A stretch of DNA of 64,000 nucleotides from Burkholderiales bacterium (lineage in GTDB: Bacteria > Pseudomonadota > Gammaproteobacteria > Burkholderiales > SG8-39). Below are positions 1-9,615 of the stretch, piece by piece; within the stretch, counting starts at the first letter, position 1; each line of letters starts with the position of its first letter. Position numbers and translations under genes: made by a program. Location of the stretch: the NCBI GenBank assembly GCA_014860445.1, contig JACZJT010000012.1, positions 1 to 64,000 of the forward strand, given 5' to 3'. Under the pieces are notes generated by a model. That model was not told where the DNA came from. It saw nothing but the letters and a program-made list of their open reading frames with translations, and made no database searches.

Positions 1-16
1 GCCCTACGCGATCCGC

Positions 17-511
17 ATGCATTCCACGCCAGAATTCGAGGGGAAACTGTGCGCACCGGCGGACCTCGCCGGGCGCATTGCCGGCCTGACGCGCCCGCTG
101 GTATTCACCAACGGCGTGTTCGACATCCTGCACCGCGGCCATGTGACCTACCTCGCGCAGGCGCGCGCCCTGGGCGCGAGCCTCGTGGTCGCCGCGAACA
201 GCGACGCGTCAGCCCGGCGGCTGGGCAAAGGCGCAGACCGACCGATCAACCGGCTCGAAGACCGCGCAGCAGTGCTCGCCGCCTTGCAGGCAGTGGACCT
301 GGTAACCTGGTTCGATGAGGACACGCCGCTCGCGCTGATCCTCGCATGCCGCCCCGACGTGCTGGTAAAGGGCGGGGACTGGAAACCCGAGGCCATCGTC
401 GGTGCGCGCGAAGTCATCGCATGGGGCGGCGCGGTACATGCGATTCCGTTTCAGTTCGAGCGCTCGACCACCGCGACCCTGCAAAGAATACGCTCCGGCA
501 AACCTATTTAG
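17..511 (+). CDS. rfaE2: D-glycero-beta-D-manno-heptose 1-phosphate adenylyltransferase
   Basis: This 164-residue protein is the stand-alone nucleotidyltransferase form of HldE/RfaE. It would activate heptose 1-phosphate with ATP to ADP-heptose for lipopolysaccharide inner core synthesis in the cytoplasm. The cytidylyltransferase fold is marked by TNGVFDILHRGHVTYL (residues 31-46), whose HxGH motif binds nucleotide, and by a C-terminal ERSTTATLQRI segment typical of the family. Its length equals the separate RfaE2 domain, so the kinase half (RfaE1) must be elsewhere. Its stop codon overlaps the end of the convergent PaiB-like gene by four bases. Upstream sequence lies outside the window, so operon membership is unknown. 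A start 17 bases into the window fits family length. Confidence 0.93.
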   Translation: MHSTPEFEGKLCAPADLAGRIAGLTRPLVFTNGVFDILHRGHVTYLAQARALGASLVVAANSDASARRLGKGADRPINRLEDRAAVLAALQAVDLVTWFDEDTPLALILACRPDVLVKGGDWKPEAIVGAREVIAWGGAVHAIPFQFERSTTATLQRIRSGKPI

Positions 512-1122
512 CGATTTTGTTCGCGCATCAGCCGTGCTGTTTCTGCCGCGAGGTTGTCTCCGCCGGCCTCGAGATCGCGCGCGATGCGCTCGCGTTCCGC
601 CGGATTTTTGTCCTGCGACAGCTTGTAGCGCGCGTCGATCCGGGTCGCAACCAAGGAAAATGAAACGATGGCGGCGAGCTTGCCATCCAAATAACGCTCA
701 GGCAATTCGGCCATCTGCTCCAGATAGCCCGGGTCGTACTGGCGGATGAGCTTTTTCTGCAGCTCGAGTTTGGCGTCCCGGTCCTCGATCAGCAGCGGCC
801 GGCCGTATGCGTGCACGGCGACGTAATTCCAGGTGGGCACGTTCTGCCGGCTGTCGTAGAGCCGTGGCGAGATGTAGGCGTGCGGCTGCATGAATATCAC
901 CATGACATCGGCCCCGGCGTCGAAATCGCGCCACTGGGAATTGGCTTTCGCCATGTGCGCGCGCAGCCGGATTTCGCCGCCCTCCTCCTCGACCACGAAC
1001 GGCAGGTGCGTGGCCGTCAGTCCAGCCGGCCCTGCGCTTGTGAGCGTGGCGAAGGAATAGGCGCGCATGTAAGCGATCAGCGCTGCGCGATCTTCTATCT
1101 GGTTATGCTTGGGCGTGTACAT
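508..1122 (-). CDS. paiB: PaiB-type FMN-binding split-barrel protein
   Basis: A 204-residue protein of the PaiB family. These are flavin-binding split-barrel proteins, historically called negative transcriptional regulators although DNA binding is poorly established. Visible family signatures are TSAGPAGLTATHLPF near the N terminus, HMAKANSQW (about 77-85), and the block around QPHAYISPRLY to TWNYVAVHAYG (about 97-125) that forms the flavin pocket. The length matches the family. It is the last gene of the leftward group that starts with birA, following the SPOR gene after eight bases. Physiological substrate or target is unknown. Confidence 0.85.
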   Translation of the reverse strand: MYTPKHNQIEDRAALIAYMRAYSFATLTSAGPAGLTATHLPFVVEEEGGEIRLRAHMAKANSQWRDFDAGADVMVIFMQPHAYISPRLYDSRQNVPTWNYVAVHAYGRPLLIEDRDAKLELQKKLIRQYDPGYLEQMAELPERYLDGKLAAIVSFSLVATRIDARYKLSQDKNPAERERIARDLEAGGDNLAAETARLMREQNR

Positions 1123-1130
1123 TTGTCTCC

Positions 1131-1826
1131 CTATCCTTTTTTCTCATCGGCCGCGCACTCCCGCAGTTCGGTGCCGGGATAGCCTTGTTTCAATGCATTC
1201 AGCTTTGCCGTGAGACCCGAATCGAGATCACGCATCTGAAAATAGGTTTTGCCCTGCCGCGTTTCGCGCGCGCCGATGGTCGCGCTTCTCACGCCCTTGG
1301 TGCGCAATGCTGCCAGGCGTGCCTTTGCCGCCTCTTCCGTCTTGAACACACCCAGCGATACTGAATTGCGCCACTTCGGCTCGTCCGACACGACGAAATA
1401 ATCGTCTATGCCGAGGCGCTTCAATTCGCCGGCCTTCTGCACGGCTAGCTGGCGGCTGGAGAGCGGCCCGATGTAGACCCAAAAACCCGCAATGTCCTCC
1501 TGCCTGCGCTGGCTCAGTTTCGCGCCCAGCGCGAAGGGTTCAAGCGCCTGCTCCGCGCGCGCCGCATCGCTGTTGCCGAAAGCACCCCATTCCAGACACG
1601 CGGTCATGGGTTTCGCCGTCTCGGGTTTGGCGGTATCGTGCTTCGCAGGCTCCGACTTGCGTGCGAGCGCGCTGACCTGCTCGGGCTGGAGCAGACGGAT
1701 CTTCTCCGGATTGAGCTGCTGGCTGACGATCTGCGTGTCGCCGCCGGCCTGAGCCCCCGGCCCAAACCAGCCGTAGGCGAAGAATGTCACATTCGCCAGC
1801 AACAAGATGAAGAACAGCAATCGCAT
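1131..1826 (-). CDS. SPOR-domain membrane-anchored protein
   Basis: A 231-residue protein with an N-terminal hydrophobic segment (about 3-21) acting as signal anchor, a variable Pro/Lys/Thr-rich linker, and a C-terminal SPOR domain (about 95-180, including WVYIGPLSSRQLAVQKAGEL). SPOR domains bind glycan strands stripped of stem peptides at division sites, so the protein likely sits in the inner membrane facing the periplasm. The context birA-coaX-SPOR-rfaE2 is a recurring betaproteobacterial arrangement. The start lies four bases downstream of the coaX stop, indicating co-transcription. The exact division role is not shown by the sequence. Confidence 0.8.
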   Translation of the reverse strand: MRLLFFILLLANVTFFAYGWFGPGAQAGGDTQIVSQQLNPEKIRLLQPEQVSALARKSEPAKHDTAKPETAKPMTACLEWGAFGNSDAARAEQALEPFALGAKLSQRRQEDIAGFWVYIGPLSSRQLAVQKAGELKRLGIDDYFVVSDEPKWRNSVSLGVFKTEEAAKARLAALRTKGVRSATIGARETRQGKTYFQMRDLDSGLTAKLNALKQGYPGTELRECAADEKKG

Positions 1827-1829
1827 CGC

Positions 1830-2636
1830 TCAGATCCGTTTCACGCCGATCATCGCTTCGTGGGCCGCTTGCGCGAGCGCCCGGCTGATGCAATGCAGGC
1901 CTTCGAGCACCAGATTTTCGTGGTAGCGAAACACGATCGCGAGGTGCGGCGTAAGTGCCTTCGCCGCGCCCCCTGAGACCAGACACAGCAACTCCGGATG
2001 ATCGCGACGGTAAAGATCGTAGATGCGTTCCACCGCCCCCGCCTGCGCATGCTGGCAGCCGCTGACGATCGCATCGACCGTTTGCACCGGGTACGGCACG
2101 TAGACGCCGTCCGCGTCAGGCAGCGCCGCAGTCTTCTCGTGCAGTGAACGCAGCATGGTGCCGACCCCCGGCATGATGCAGCCGCCGGCGAATTGGCCGC
2201 TTGCGGTCAGCAGATCGATCGTGGTCGCGGTGCCGCAGCACACGGCCAGCACCGGGCGCGCCCCGTGCAGCGCACGCGCGCCGATCAGTGCGGCCCAGCG
2301 GTCGCTGCCCAACTGCGCCGGATTGCGGTAGCCGTTTTTCACGCCGCATTGCTGATCCGTCGCAATCACCCAGTACGGCGGCGGGCCGTCGGGCCAGATC
2401 TCAAGCAGCCGCAGCATCGCCGCACGCACGCGCGTACCGGCGACATTCGAAATCACGATCTGCGCGGGCGCAGGATGCTTGCGCAAGCGCAGCGCGAGCG
2501 CCGTGATTTCCTCCAGCAGCGCGTGGCCGGATTCGATACAGCACTCGTGCGCCGACGCCGGCGAGCCCGCCTTGTAGCGGCCCCATTTGACGAAGGTGTT
2601 GCCGATGTCGACCAGCAGATTGTAGGGTTCGCTCAT
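1830..2636 (-). CDS. coaX: type III pantothenate kinase
   Basis: This enzyme phosphorylates pantothenate in the first committed step of coenzyme A synthesis. The 268-residue product opens with LLVDIGNTFVKWG, the ASKHA phosphate-binding loop of type III kinases with the Asp near residue 10. It also has GSDRWAALIGA (the family substrate-binding region) and AVCCGTATTIDLL. I chose the ATG at 2636 rather than the upstream in-frame start at 2663 because MSEPYNLLVDIGNT places the motif at the usual distance. coaX is commonly fused to or next to birA; here an M81 peptidase gene separates them, with 45 bases between that gene and coaX. Confidence 0.93.
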   Translation of the reverse strand: MSEPYNLLVDIGNTFVKWGRYKAGSPASAHECCIESGHALLEEITALALRLRKHPAPAQIVISNVAGTRVRAAMLRLLEIWPDGPPPYWVIATDQQCGVKNGYRNPAQLGSDRWAALIGARALHGARPVLAVCCGTATTIDLLTASGQFAGGCIMPGVGTMLRSLHEKTAALPDADGVYVPYPVQTVDAIVSGCQHAQAGAVERIYDLYRRDHPELLCLVSGGAAKALTPHLAIVFRYHENLVLEGLHCISRALAQAAHEAMIGVKRI

Positions 2637-2681
2637 TCTCGACAAAAATGGACGGGTCGCCAATTCTAAGGCGAATCGCGC

Positions 2682-4187
2682 CTAAATTGCATCCAGGGGG
2701 AAAATCGGCCGCACCAGCCGGCGATAGTTATATACCGACAGGTCCGCGTTTGTTACCCCTGCGCCGGCGCATTCGACAATGTGCGCGGCAATCGGCTTGA
2801 AACCGGCGCGATAGTGAATGCGCGACTTCAGCATGATGAATTTCTTTTTCGCCGGCTCGATACCGCAATGCCGGAAGATCACCTGGTCGAAGGGTTCGTG
2901 GTGACGCTCGGTGACGACGATCTGCGCGCGCCCGGTATCGAGCACGACAGTGCGCCCGAGGTGGCTTTTCAGTCCGGTGTACATCGGGCCCGTGAACACG
3001 ATTTCTCCGTCGGTGATATTGCGCACGCGTCCGGCGAGTTGCAGGGGCTTGCCGGAAAGCCCGATCGAAGGCATCTCCGTTTTGCCGCCGAGCAGCACGT
3101 TGACATTGCTGCCGATGCCCGCGGCGACCATCTGCGCCACGGCCTGCGGGTCGCGGATGGGTCCGATGGCGACATCGTCCAGGTTCTGGCGCAGGATCTC
3201 CTCGACCACCAGCATCACATCCTGGCTGCCGCCCGAACCGCAGTTGTCGCAGTGATCGATCAGCAGAATCGGCCCTTCGTGCCGGCTCGCGCCGAGAGCG
3301 CGCGCCCGCGCCACCGATTGCGCCAGCGGCTCCGGATGAAATGCGTACTCGGCGCGCCGCTCCCATGCGATGGCGAGCATGCGGTCGCACACCTGCTGCG
3401 CCGTGGCCCGGGCGCCGGCATCCGCGCGCGCATCGGCGACGACCACCGCCGATACGCCGGTGTAAGGCGTGTCGGCGTGAGGGAAGCCGGGCAACAGCGT
3501 CGCCGCAAGAACGCGGCCGGATTTTTCCATGGCGCGCGCATAGTCGAGAATTTCGCCGGACGGCCCGTCCTCGGGCGCGTGGCGCATGACCGAGGACACG
3601 AGCGGCAGCCAGCCCCAGGCCATGACCGGCCGCGCCTCCCCGCGCAACGATCTTGCCAGTATGTCGCCCGCGAGCATCCCCGTCTCGTACATGTCGACAT
3701 GCGGGTAGGTCTTGTAGCCGGTAATGACGCTGGCGTTGGCGACGCTGTCCGGCGACAGGTTGGTGTGGTAGTCGAAGCTCACCGCAATCGGCAAATCGGC
3801 GCGGATGCGGCGCAGACGTTTGAGAATCTCGCCCTCTGCGTCTTCACAGCCGTCGACCACCATCGCGCCGTGCAGATCGAGAAAACACGCGTCGCAGCCC
3901 GCGCGCACCGCGTCCTCCAGCGGCTGTACCAGCGCGTCGAAGGTCGCGCGCGTCGCCATGTTCGAGGGCCAGGATTCCGCCGCAACCGGGGTGACGGCTT
4001 CGGCGCCCTCGCGCCGCGCAATGTCCAGAAATGCCGCGAACGGGGTATTCGATCCGGCGAATGCCGCTTTGGCGTCCTCGCCGAAACTGGGCCCGTTGCC
4101 GTGACCGAAGGCCGACAGAGGCGTTGCAATCGGGGAGAAGGTATTCGTCTCGTGCTTGATCAGCGCGATGACAAAGCGCTTGCTCAT
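2682..4187 (-). CDS. M81 family metallopeptidase (MlrC-like)
   Basis: A 501-residue protein of the M81/MlrC family, named for the microcystin-degradation protein MlrC. The N-terminal DUF1485-type catalytic region shows the expected metal-ligand motifs: KHETN (about 11-15), DLHGAMV (about 106-112) and SFDYHTN (about 143-149). The C-terminal MlrC domain follows (about 300-490). The true substrate of most relatives is unknown, so activity on microcystin should not be assumed. Its ATG overlaps the birA stop as ATGA, implying translational coupling to birA. It sits between birA and coaX, which are usually adjacent. A long open frame on the opposite strand across it is a shadow. Confidence 0.82.
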   Translation of the reverse strand: MSKRFVIALIKHETNTFSPIATPLSAFGHGNGPSFGEDAKAAFAGSNTPFAAFLDIARREGAEAVTPVAAESWPSNMATRATFDALVQPLEDAVRAGCDACFLDLHGAMVVDGCEDAEGEILKRLRRIRADLPIAVSFDYHTNLSPDSVANASVITGYKTYPHVDMYETGMLAGDILARSLRGEARPVMAWGWLPLVSSVMRHAPEDGPSGEILDYARAMEKSGRVLAATLLPGFPHADTPYTGVSAVVVADARADAGARATAQQVCDRMLAIAWERRAEYAFHPEPLAQSVARARALGASRHEGPILLIDHCDNCGSGGSQDVMLVVEEILRQNLDDVAIGPIRDPQAVAQMVAAGIGSNVNVLLGGKTEMPSIGLSGKPLQLAGRVRNITDGEIVFTGPMYTGLKSHLGRTVVLDTGRAQIVVTERHHEPFDQVIFRHCGIEPAKKKFIMLKSRIHYRAGFKPIAAHIVECAGAGVTNADLSVYNYRRLVRPIFPLDAI

Positions 4188-5188
4188 ATTCCCGCCCCCG
4201 TGGTTCCCGTGCCCGGCTGACGCGCGCGCAGCGACACCTCGCCGTTGACGAAGCGCTCCGTTCCGCGCGCCGTCTCCAGCAACAGGGCACCGTCCTCGGC
4301 CACGCCCACGGCCACGCCCGCTATCGACCTGCCATCGCCCGAGAACAGCGTAACCTGCCCGCCCTGGTGCGCGTGGCAGGCCATCCACTCGTCGCGCAGC
4401 GGCGCAAATCCGGTATCCGCGAAAGGCGTCAGCACCTGTTCCAGCTGGATCAGCGCTGCGGCCAGCAGGCGGTTGCGCTGCGGCAAATGTGCGGCGATCG
4501 AAGCGAGCTCAGTCACGGGCTGCGCGATGACATCGCGCACGCCGGCTCGCAGGCGCAGGTTGAGTCCGATGCCGATCACCGCTGCATTGCCTTGCACCTC
4601 GATCAATATCCCGCCCAGTTTGCGCCCCGCGTGCAGCAGATCGTTCGGCCACTTGAGCTGCACCCCCGCGACATCGAGGGATGCAAGCGCACGCGCCATC
4701 GCCACGCCGACTGCGAGCGACAATCCGGAGAGCCCTGCCGCACCGTTCTCGTAGCGCCACAGCAGGGAAAAGGTGAGGCTGCCGCCCAGACCGGATTGCC
4801 AGTCCTTGCCGCGCCGGCCGCGGCCGGCGCTCTGCAGTTCGCACGCAATCGCGCTGCCGGACGCGGCGCCGGCGCGCGCGCGTTCGAGCAACAAGGTATT
4901 CGTCGAGGCACAGGCATCGAGCAGTTCCAGGTGAAAATGGTCTGCCCGCCCGCCGAGCAGCGCGCGCACTGCGTCGGCATCCAGGCAGTCGTAGGGCTCG
5001 GCCAGCCGGTAGCCGCGGCCGGGCGCGGTGCGCAATTCGAGGCCAAATTCCTTCAATTCGGCCTCCAGTTCGCGCAGCGCCGCTCGCATCGCCGCCGGCG
5101 TGACGCCCTGCTCGTGCGCAAGCTGCGCCCCGGAATGCCAGCGCGCATCCGCTAGCCGGCGCAGCAGGTCGAAGCTGAGAGGCGGCAT
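4184..5188 (-). CDS. birA: biotin--[acetyl-CoA-carboxylase] ligase, bifunctional BirA type
   Basis: A 334-residue BirA that attaches biotin to acetyl-CoA carboxylase carrier protein. The N-terminal 65 residues resemble the winged helix that lets BirA also repress biotin genes. The catalytic domain shows SAGRGRRGKDWQS (about 121-133), the biotinyl-AMP loop, and LKWPNDLL (about 179-186). The C-terminal domain (about 275-325) is SH3-like. The ATG at 5188 lies just inside a short divergent gap facing ugpB. The stop overlaps the next gene's start (ATGA). No clear biotin operator was seen. Confidence 0.93.
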   Translation of the reverse strand: MPPLSFDLLRRLADARWHSGAQLAHEQGVTPAAMRAALRELEAELKEFGLELRTAPGRGYRLAEPYDCLDADAVRALLGGRADHFHLELLDACASTNTLLLERARAGAASGSAIACELQSAGRGRRGKDWQSGLGGSLTFSLLWRYENGAAGLSGLSLAVGVAMARALASLDVAGVQLKWPNDLLHAGRKLGGILIEVQGNAAVIGIGLNLRLRAGVRDVIAQPVTELASIAAHLPQRNRLLAAALIQLEQVLTPFADTGFAPLRDEWMACHAHQGGQVTLFSGDGRSIAGVAVGVAEDGALLLETARGTERFVNGEVSLRARQPGTGTTGAGI

Positions 5189-5393
5189 AATATGACTTTT
5201 CGCAAATTCGCTTGTTGCATAGATGCTAGCATGGCATCCGATTCATCCGGCATGCCGCAATCCGGCGAAACCGCGACGGCGCGACGACCAATCGGGGTTT
5301 GCCGTATTTGCTGTAATATAAACGCCGCTATAGACTTCGATAATAAGTGTTTCCCCCGCTTCCGCAAGCGTGTTTTCTCGAAAGGAGTTCAAC

Positions 5394-6719
5394 ATGAAGA
5401 TCAAGAACATTTGTTTCGCAGTCGTTGCGTCATGCGCGTTCGGCGCCGGCAGCGCCCAAGCCGCAACCGAAATACAGTGGTGGCACTCGATGTCCGGCGC
5501 CCTCGGTGAGCGCGTCAAGGAAATCGCCGACGGCTTCAATGCCTCGCAATCGGCCTACAAAGTGGTGCCGGTGTACAAAGGCGGCTATGCCGATTCCCTG
5601 ACCGCCACCATCGCGGCCGTTCGTTCCGGGAAGGCGCCGCACATCGCGCAGGTTTTCGAGGTCGGCACCGCCACCATGATGTCCGGGGGCAAGGCAATCA
5701 AGCCCGTGTACGAGGTAATGACGCAGGCGCACGAGAAATTCGATCCCAAGGCCTATATGCCCGCGGTAACCGGCTACTACACCGACACCAAGGGGCGCAT
5801 GCTGTCGATGCCTTTCAACAGCTCGACACCGGTGTTGTTCTACAACAAGGACGCATTCAAGAAAGCAGGCCTGGATCCGAACAAACCGCCCGTGACTTGG
5901 GATCAGGTCGAGGAGACCGCGACCAAGGTGAGAGACGCCGGCATGGCCTGCGGCTACACCACCGGCTGGCAGTCCTGGGTACAGCTTGAAAACATGAGCG
6001 CCTGGCATAACCAGGAATTCGCCACGAAACAAAACGGTTTCGGCGGCCTGGATACCAAGCTGGTATTCAACACCCAGCTGCTGGTGCGCCACATCGCCAA
6101 GCTCTCCTCCTGGGTCAAGGCGGGCCTGTTCACCTACGCCGGTCGGTCGAACCAGCCCGAGGCGAAGTTCTACGGCGGCGACTGCGCCATGCTGACCAGT
6201 TCGTCCGCGGCCTACGCGAACATCAAGAAAAATGCCAAATTCCAGTTCGGCGTGTCGCAACTGCCCTACTACGAGGACGTGAAAGGCGCGCCGCAGAATT
6301 CAATCATCGGCGGCGCCAGCCTGTGGGTAATGGCGGGCAAGAAGCCGGCCGAGTACAAGGGCGTGGCGAAATTCTTCACCTACATGTCGAGCCCGGAAGT
6401 GCAGGCCAACTGGCACCAGAAGACCGGCTACGTGCCGATCACCAAGGCGGCCTACGAGCTCAGCAAGAAGGAGGGCTTCTACGAGAAGAATCCCGGCACC
6501 GACGTCGCCATCCAGCAGTTGCTCCTGAAGAACCCGACCAAGGACTCCAAGGGCATACGTCTGGGCAATTTCGTGCAGATCCGCGGCATCATCGACGAGG
6601 AACTGGAGTCGGTATGGGCGCAGAAGAAAGGGCCCAAGCAGGCGCTGGACGACGCGGTTGAGCGCGGCAACGTCGAATTGCGCAAGTTCGAGCGTGCCAA
6701 CAAACCAGGCAAGCATTGA
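5394..6719 (+). CDS. ugpB: sn-glycerol 3-phosphate ABC transporter, periplasmic binding protein
   Basis: The 441-residue precursor has a signal peptide ending near GAGSAQA, followed by a mature start ATEIQWWHSMSG that is characteristic of UgpB. It would bind glycerol 3-phosphate or glycerophosphodiesters in the periplasm and pass them to UgpAEC. The ATG at 5394 is preceded by a strong AAAGGAG ribosome site (5381-5387), which decides it over the in-frame upstream start at 5370. Length fits the family. It is the first gene of ugpB-A-E-C-DUF4442-ugpQ. A 11-bp hairpin separates it from ugpA. No convincing Pho box was seen upstream, although Ugp systems are often phosphate-controlled. Confidence 0.94.
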   Translation: MKIKNICFAVVASCAFGAGSAQAATEIQWWHSMSGALGERVKEIADGFNASQSAYKVVPVYKGGYADSLTATIAAVRSGKAPHIAQVFEVGTATMMSGGKAIKPVYEVMTQAHEKFDPKAYMPAVTGYYTDTKGRMLSMPFNSSTPVLFYNKDAFKKAGLDPNKPPVTWDQVEETATKVRDAGMACGYTTGWQSWVQLENMSAWHNQEFATKQNGFGGLDTKLVFNTQLLVRHIAKLSSWVKAGLFTYAGRSNQPEAKFYGGDCAMLTSSSAAYANIKKNAKFQFGVSQLPYYEDVKGAPQNSIIGGASLWVMAGKKPAEYKGVAKFFTYMSSPEVQANWHQKTGYVPITKAAYELSKKEGFYEKNPGTDVAIQQLLLKNPTKDSKGIRLGNFVQIRGIIDEELESVWAQKKGPKQALDDAVERGNVELRKFERANKPGKH

Positions 6720-6741
6720 AGCGCTAAGGCTCTGAAACTTA

Positions 6742-6767
6742 AGGAACGGCCCGCAGGGGCCGTTCCT
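6742..6767 (+). promoter_or_regulatory. intercistronic hairpin between ugpB and ugpA
   Basis: A perfect 11-bp stem (AGGAACGGCCC at 6742-6752 with GGGCCGTTCCT at 6757-6767) closes a four-base GCAG loop. It lies 22 bases after the ugpB stop and 8 bases before the ugpA ATG and has no U-tract. By position it could protect the ugpB mRNA 3' end and lower expression of the permease genes relative to the binding protein. That role is inferred from similar arrangements such as malE-malF. Confidence 0.7.
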
Positions 6768-6775
6768 CATTCAAC

Positions 6776-7657
6776 ATGGAAAAACGCACGCAGTTCCCGG
6801 TAGGCTGGCTGCCCTATGCGCTGGTGGCGCCGCAGCTCGCCATCACCATTGTGTTTTTCGTCTGGCCCGCGGGCCAGGCCTTATGGCAATCGCTGCTGGT
6901 GCAGGACGCGTTCGGCACCCACACTGAATTCGTCTGGTTTGAAAACTTCGACGTACTATTTGCCGACGAGACTTATATCGAGTCGTTCAAGGTCACTGCG
7001 AAATTCTCGGCGCTGGTCGCGGGGTTCGGACTTTCCATTTCACTGGTTCTGGCCGCCTGCTGCGATCATGTGCTGCGCGGCGCCAAAGCCTACCAGACCC
7101 TGATCATCTGGCCCTATGCCGTGGCGCCCGCCATCGCCGCGGTGATCTGGGCCTTCATGTTCAATCCGACGGTCGGCATCCTCGCCCACGGCATGCAACT
7201 GCTAGGCTACGACTGGAACCACCTGCTCAACAGCGGCCAGGCCATGACCCTGGTAGTGGTCTCGGCGCTGTTCAAGCTCATTCCCTATGATTTCCTGTTC
7301 TTTCTCGCCGGGCTGCAGTCGATACCTAAATCGCTGATCGAAGCTGCCGCCATCGACGGCGCCGGGCCGATACGGCGCTTCTTCACCATCGCATTCCCGC
7401 TCTTGTCGCCGACCTCGTTCTTCCTGCTTGTGGTGAACCTCGTGTACGCATTTTTCGACACCTTCGCCATCATCGACGCGGCCACGGCCGGCGGCCCCGC
7501 CAGATCCACCACCATCCTGGTATACAAGGTGTTCCACGACGGCTTCAGGGGCATGGACCTGGGGGGCTCAGCGGCGCAGTCGGTGATCCTGATGGCGATC
7601 GTGATCTCCCTTACCGTGGTGCAGTTCCGCTTCATCGAGCGCAAGGTCCAATACTGA
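6776..7657 (+). CDS. ugpA: sn-glycerol 3-phosphate ABC transporter permease UgpA
   Basis: A 293-residue inner-membrane permease with about six transmembrane helices, one half of the UgpAE translocation pore. The cytoplasmic EAA loop is visible as [20 protein letters not shown] (about 196-215), the contact site for the UgpC ATPase. Length and hydrophobicity pattern fit UgpA/MalF-type permeases of the CUT1 family. There is no strong ribosome site; the start is immediately downstream of the ugpB-ugpA hairpin. ugpE starts one base after the stop. Confidence 0.94.
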   Translation: MEKRTQFPVGWLPYALVAPQLAITIVFFVWPAGQALWQSLLVQDAFGTHTEFVWFENFDVLFADETYIESFKVTAKFSALVAGFGLSISLVLAACCDHVLRGAKAYQTLIIWPYAVAPAIAAVIWAFMFNPTVGILAHGMQLLGYDWNHLLNSGQAMTLVVVSALFKLIPYDFLFFLAGLQSIPKSLIEAAAIDGAGPIRRFFTIAFPLLSPTSFFLLVVNLVYAFFDTFAIIDAATAGGPARSTTILVYKVFHDGFRGMDLGGSAAQSVILMAIVISLTVVQFRFIERKVQY

Positions 7658-7658
7658 C

Positions 7659-8507
7659 ATGGTCGAGAACCGCCCCGGATTGACTTTCTTCTGCCACGCC
7701 CTGTTGATAGTGAGCGTCATTGTGGTGGCGTTCCCGCTCTATATCGCCTTCATCGCCTCGACGCACACCGCGGAGCGCATGTTCGAGCTGCCCTTGCCGC
7801 TGCTGCCGGGCAGCGAAGCCTGGGAGAATTATTCCACGGTGCTCCTGCACGGCGTCGCCGGCGCCAGCACCGCGCCGGTCAGCCACATGATGTTCAACAG
7901 CCTGGTGGTGGCGCTGACGGTCACCATCGGCAAGATCTCGATATCCATCCTGTCGGCCTTTGCCATCGTCTACTTCCGCTTCCCGCTGAAGAATTTTTTC
8001 TTCTGGATGATCTTCATCACCCTGATGCTGCCGGTCGAAGTGCGCATCCTGCCGACCTACAAGGTAATCGCGGATCTGGGCCTGCTCGACACCTACGCAG
8101 GGCTGACCATACCCCTGATCGCCTCGGCCACGGCGACCTTCCTGTTCCGCCAGTTTTTCATGACCATCCCGGACGAACTGATGGAGGCCGCGCGCATCGA
8201 CGGCGCCAGCGCGCTGCGCTTTTTCTGGGACGTGGTGCTACCGCTCTCGAAAACCAATATCGCGGCGCTGTTCGTGATCCTGTTCATATACGGATGGAAC
8301 CAGTATCTGTGGCCGCTGCTGGTGACGACGCAGGAGGACATGTACACCGTGGTGATCGGCATCAAGCGCATGATTCCCGGCGGCGACGCCTCGGTGGACT
8401 GGAACCTGGTCATGGCCACGGCCATGCTCGCGTTGGCGCCGCCGGCGCTGGTAGTGCTGCTGATGCAGCGCTGGTTCGTCAAAGGCCTGGTCGACACGGA
8501 GAAATAA
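7659..8507 (+). CDS. ugpE: sn-glycerol 3-phosphate ABC transporter permease UgpE
   Basis: A 282-residue inner-membrane permease pairing with UgpA. It has about six transmembrane helices and an EAA loop [20 protein letters not shown] (about 178-197). The N-terminal periplasmic loop between the first two helices is typical of UgpE/MalG. The C terminus, VKGLVDTEK, is close to that of known UgpE proteins. It starts one base after ugpA and is followed six bases later by ugpC, so it is clearly part of the same operon. Confidence 0.94.
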   Translation: MVENRPGLTFFCHALLIVSVIVVAFPLYIAFIASTHTAERMFELPLPLLPGSEAWENYSTVLLHGVAGASTAPVSHMMFNSLVVALTVTIGKISISILSAFAIVYFRFPLKNFFFWMIFITLMLPVEVRILPTYKVIADLGLLDTYAGLTIPLIASATATFLFRQFFMTIPDELMEAARIDGASALRFFWDVVLPLSKTNIAALFVILFIYGWNQYLWPLLVTTQEDMYTVVIGIKRMIPGGDASVDWNLVMATAMLALAPPALVVLLMQRWFVKGLVDTEK

Positions 8508-8513
8508 TAGAGC

Positions 8514-9581
8514 ATGGCAAAACTGCAACTGCGTGACGTCCACAAGAGCTTCGGCAACCTGGAAATCATCAAAGGCGTGTCCGCGGACATCGCCGACGGC
8601 GAATTCGTGGTCATCGTCGGCCCCTCGGGCTGCGGCAAGTCCACGCTGCTGCGCATGATAGCCGGCCTCGAAGCCATCACCAGCGGTGAGATCGTCATTG
8701 GCGACCGCGTGGTCAACAATCTCGAGCCCAAGGATCGCGACATCGCCATGGTGTTCCAGAACTACGCGCTCTACCCGCACATGAGCGTGCGCCAGAACAT
8801 GGCCTACGGCCTGAAAATCCGCGGATTCGCCAAGGACGACATCGAGACGCGCGTCCAGCGAGCGGCGAAAATCCTCGAACTGGGCGAGTTGCTCGCACGC
8901 AAGCCGCGCGAGCTCTCCGGCGGGCAGCGCCAGCGCGTCGCAATGGGCCGCGCCATCGTGCGCGAGCCGGCGGTGTTCCTGTTCGACGAACCGCTGTCCA
9001 ACCTGGACGCGAAACTGCGCGTGCAGATGCGCCTCGAAATCCAGAAGCTGCACCGAAATCTGGGTACGACGAGCATCTACGTCACCCACGACCAGGTCGA
9101 GGCGATGACCCTGGCTGAGCGCATGATCGTCATGAGCGCCGGTCGCACCGAGCAGATCGGCGCGCCGGCAGACGTGTACCAGCGCCCGGCCACCCAGTTC
9201 GTCGCCGGTTTCATCGGTTCGCCGGCGATGAATTTCCTGCGCGGCAAGGCTGACGCGGCGGGATTGACGACGGCCGACGGCAGCCACCTCGCCGTGGCCG
9301 TGCCCGCGGCGCTGACCGGACGCGATCTGGTGATGGGCATCCGTCCGGAACACCTGGAAGTGTGCACGCCGCAAGAGGCCTTGTTCACGCTGCAGACCGA
9401 AATGCGCGAAATGCTCGGCGCCGACACCCTGGTGCACGGCCTGTTCGGCAAAGAGTTGCTGGTGGCGCGCCTGTCAGCCGCCGAGCACCCCGCGCCCGGG
9501 CAGGCGCTGCCGCTGCGCGCCCTGCCAGGCTGCCTGCACTGGTTCGACGCCGAAAACGGCGTGCGCCTGGAGAGTGCTTGA
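8514..9581 (+). CDS. ugpC: sn-glycerol 3-phosphate ABC transporter ATP-binding protein
   Basis: The 355-residue ATPase energises UgpAE. It shows a Walker A loop GPSGCGKST (about 36-44), a Q-loop in [10 protein letters not shown], the signature [14 protein letters not shown] (about 134-147), Walker [15 protein letters not shown], and the switch His in [11 protein letters not shown]-terminal TOBE regulatory domain (about 235-350) includes GIRPEHLEV. In E. coli this domain takes part in transport inhibition. The gene directly follows ugpE. Confidence 0.94.
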   Translation: MAKLQLRDVHKSFGNLEIIKGVSADIADGEFVVIVGPSGCGKSTLLRMIAGLEAITSGEIVIGDRVVNNLEPKDRDIAMVFQNYALYPHMSVRQNMAYGLKIRGFAKDDIETRVQRAAKILELGELLARKPRELSGGQRQRVAMGRAIVREPAVFLFDEPLSNLDAKLRVQMRLEIQKLHRNLGTTSIYVTHDQVEAMTLAERMIVMSAGRTEQIGAPADVYQRPATQFVAGFIGSPAMNFLRGKADAAGLTTADGSHLAVAVPAALTGRDLVMGIRPEHLEVCTPQEALFTLQTEMREMLGADTLVHGLFGKELLVARLSAAEHPAPGQALPLRALPGCLHWFDAENGVRLESA

Positions 9582-9615
9582 GTCAGGCGCCCTTGCTGAT
9601 CCGGGAATTCGCACG

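Noticed and set aside
2682-4187. Naming the M81 protein as a microcystinase
   Set aside because: The family name derives from MlrC, but members are widespread in organisms that never meet microcystin; neighbours (birA, coaX) give no support.
2781-4220. A 479-codon plus-strand open frame opposite the M81 peptidase gene
   Set aside because: It lies wholly antisense to a gene with clear family motifs, has no recognisable domain, is arginine/histidine rich as expected for a GC-rich shadow frame, and has no ribosome site.
5189-5393. A defined promoter or Pho box in the birA-ugpB divergent gap
   Set aside because: GATAAT at 5339-5344 looks like a -10 box but no matching -35 sequence sits 16-18 bases upstream, and no repeated CTGTCAT-type Pho box was seen.
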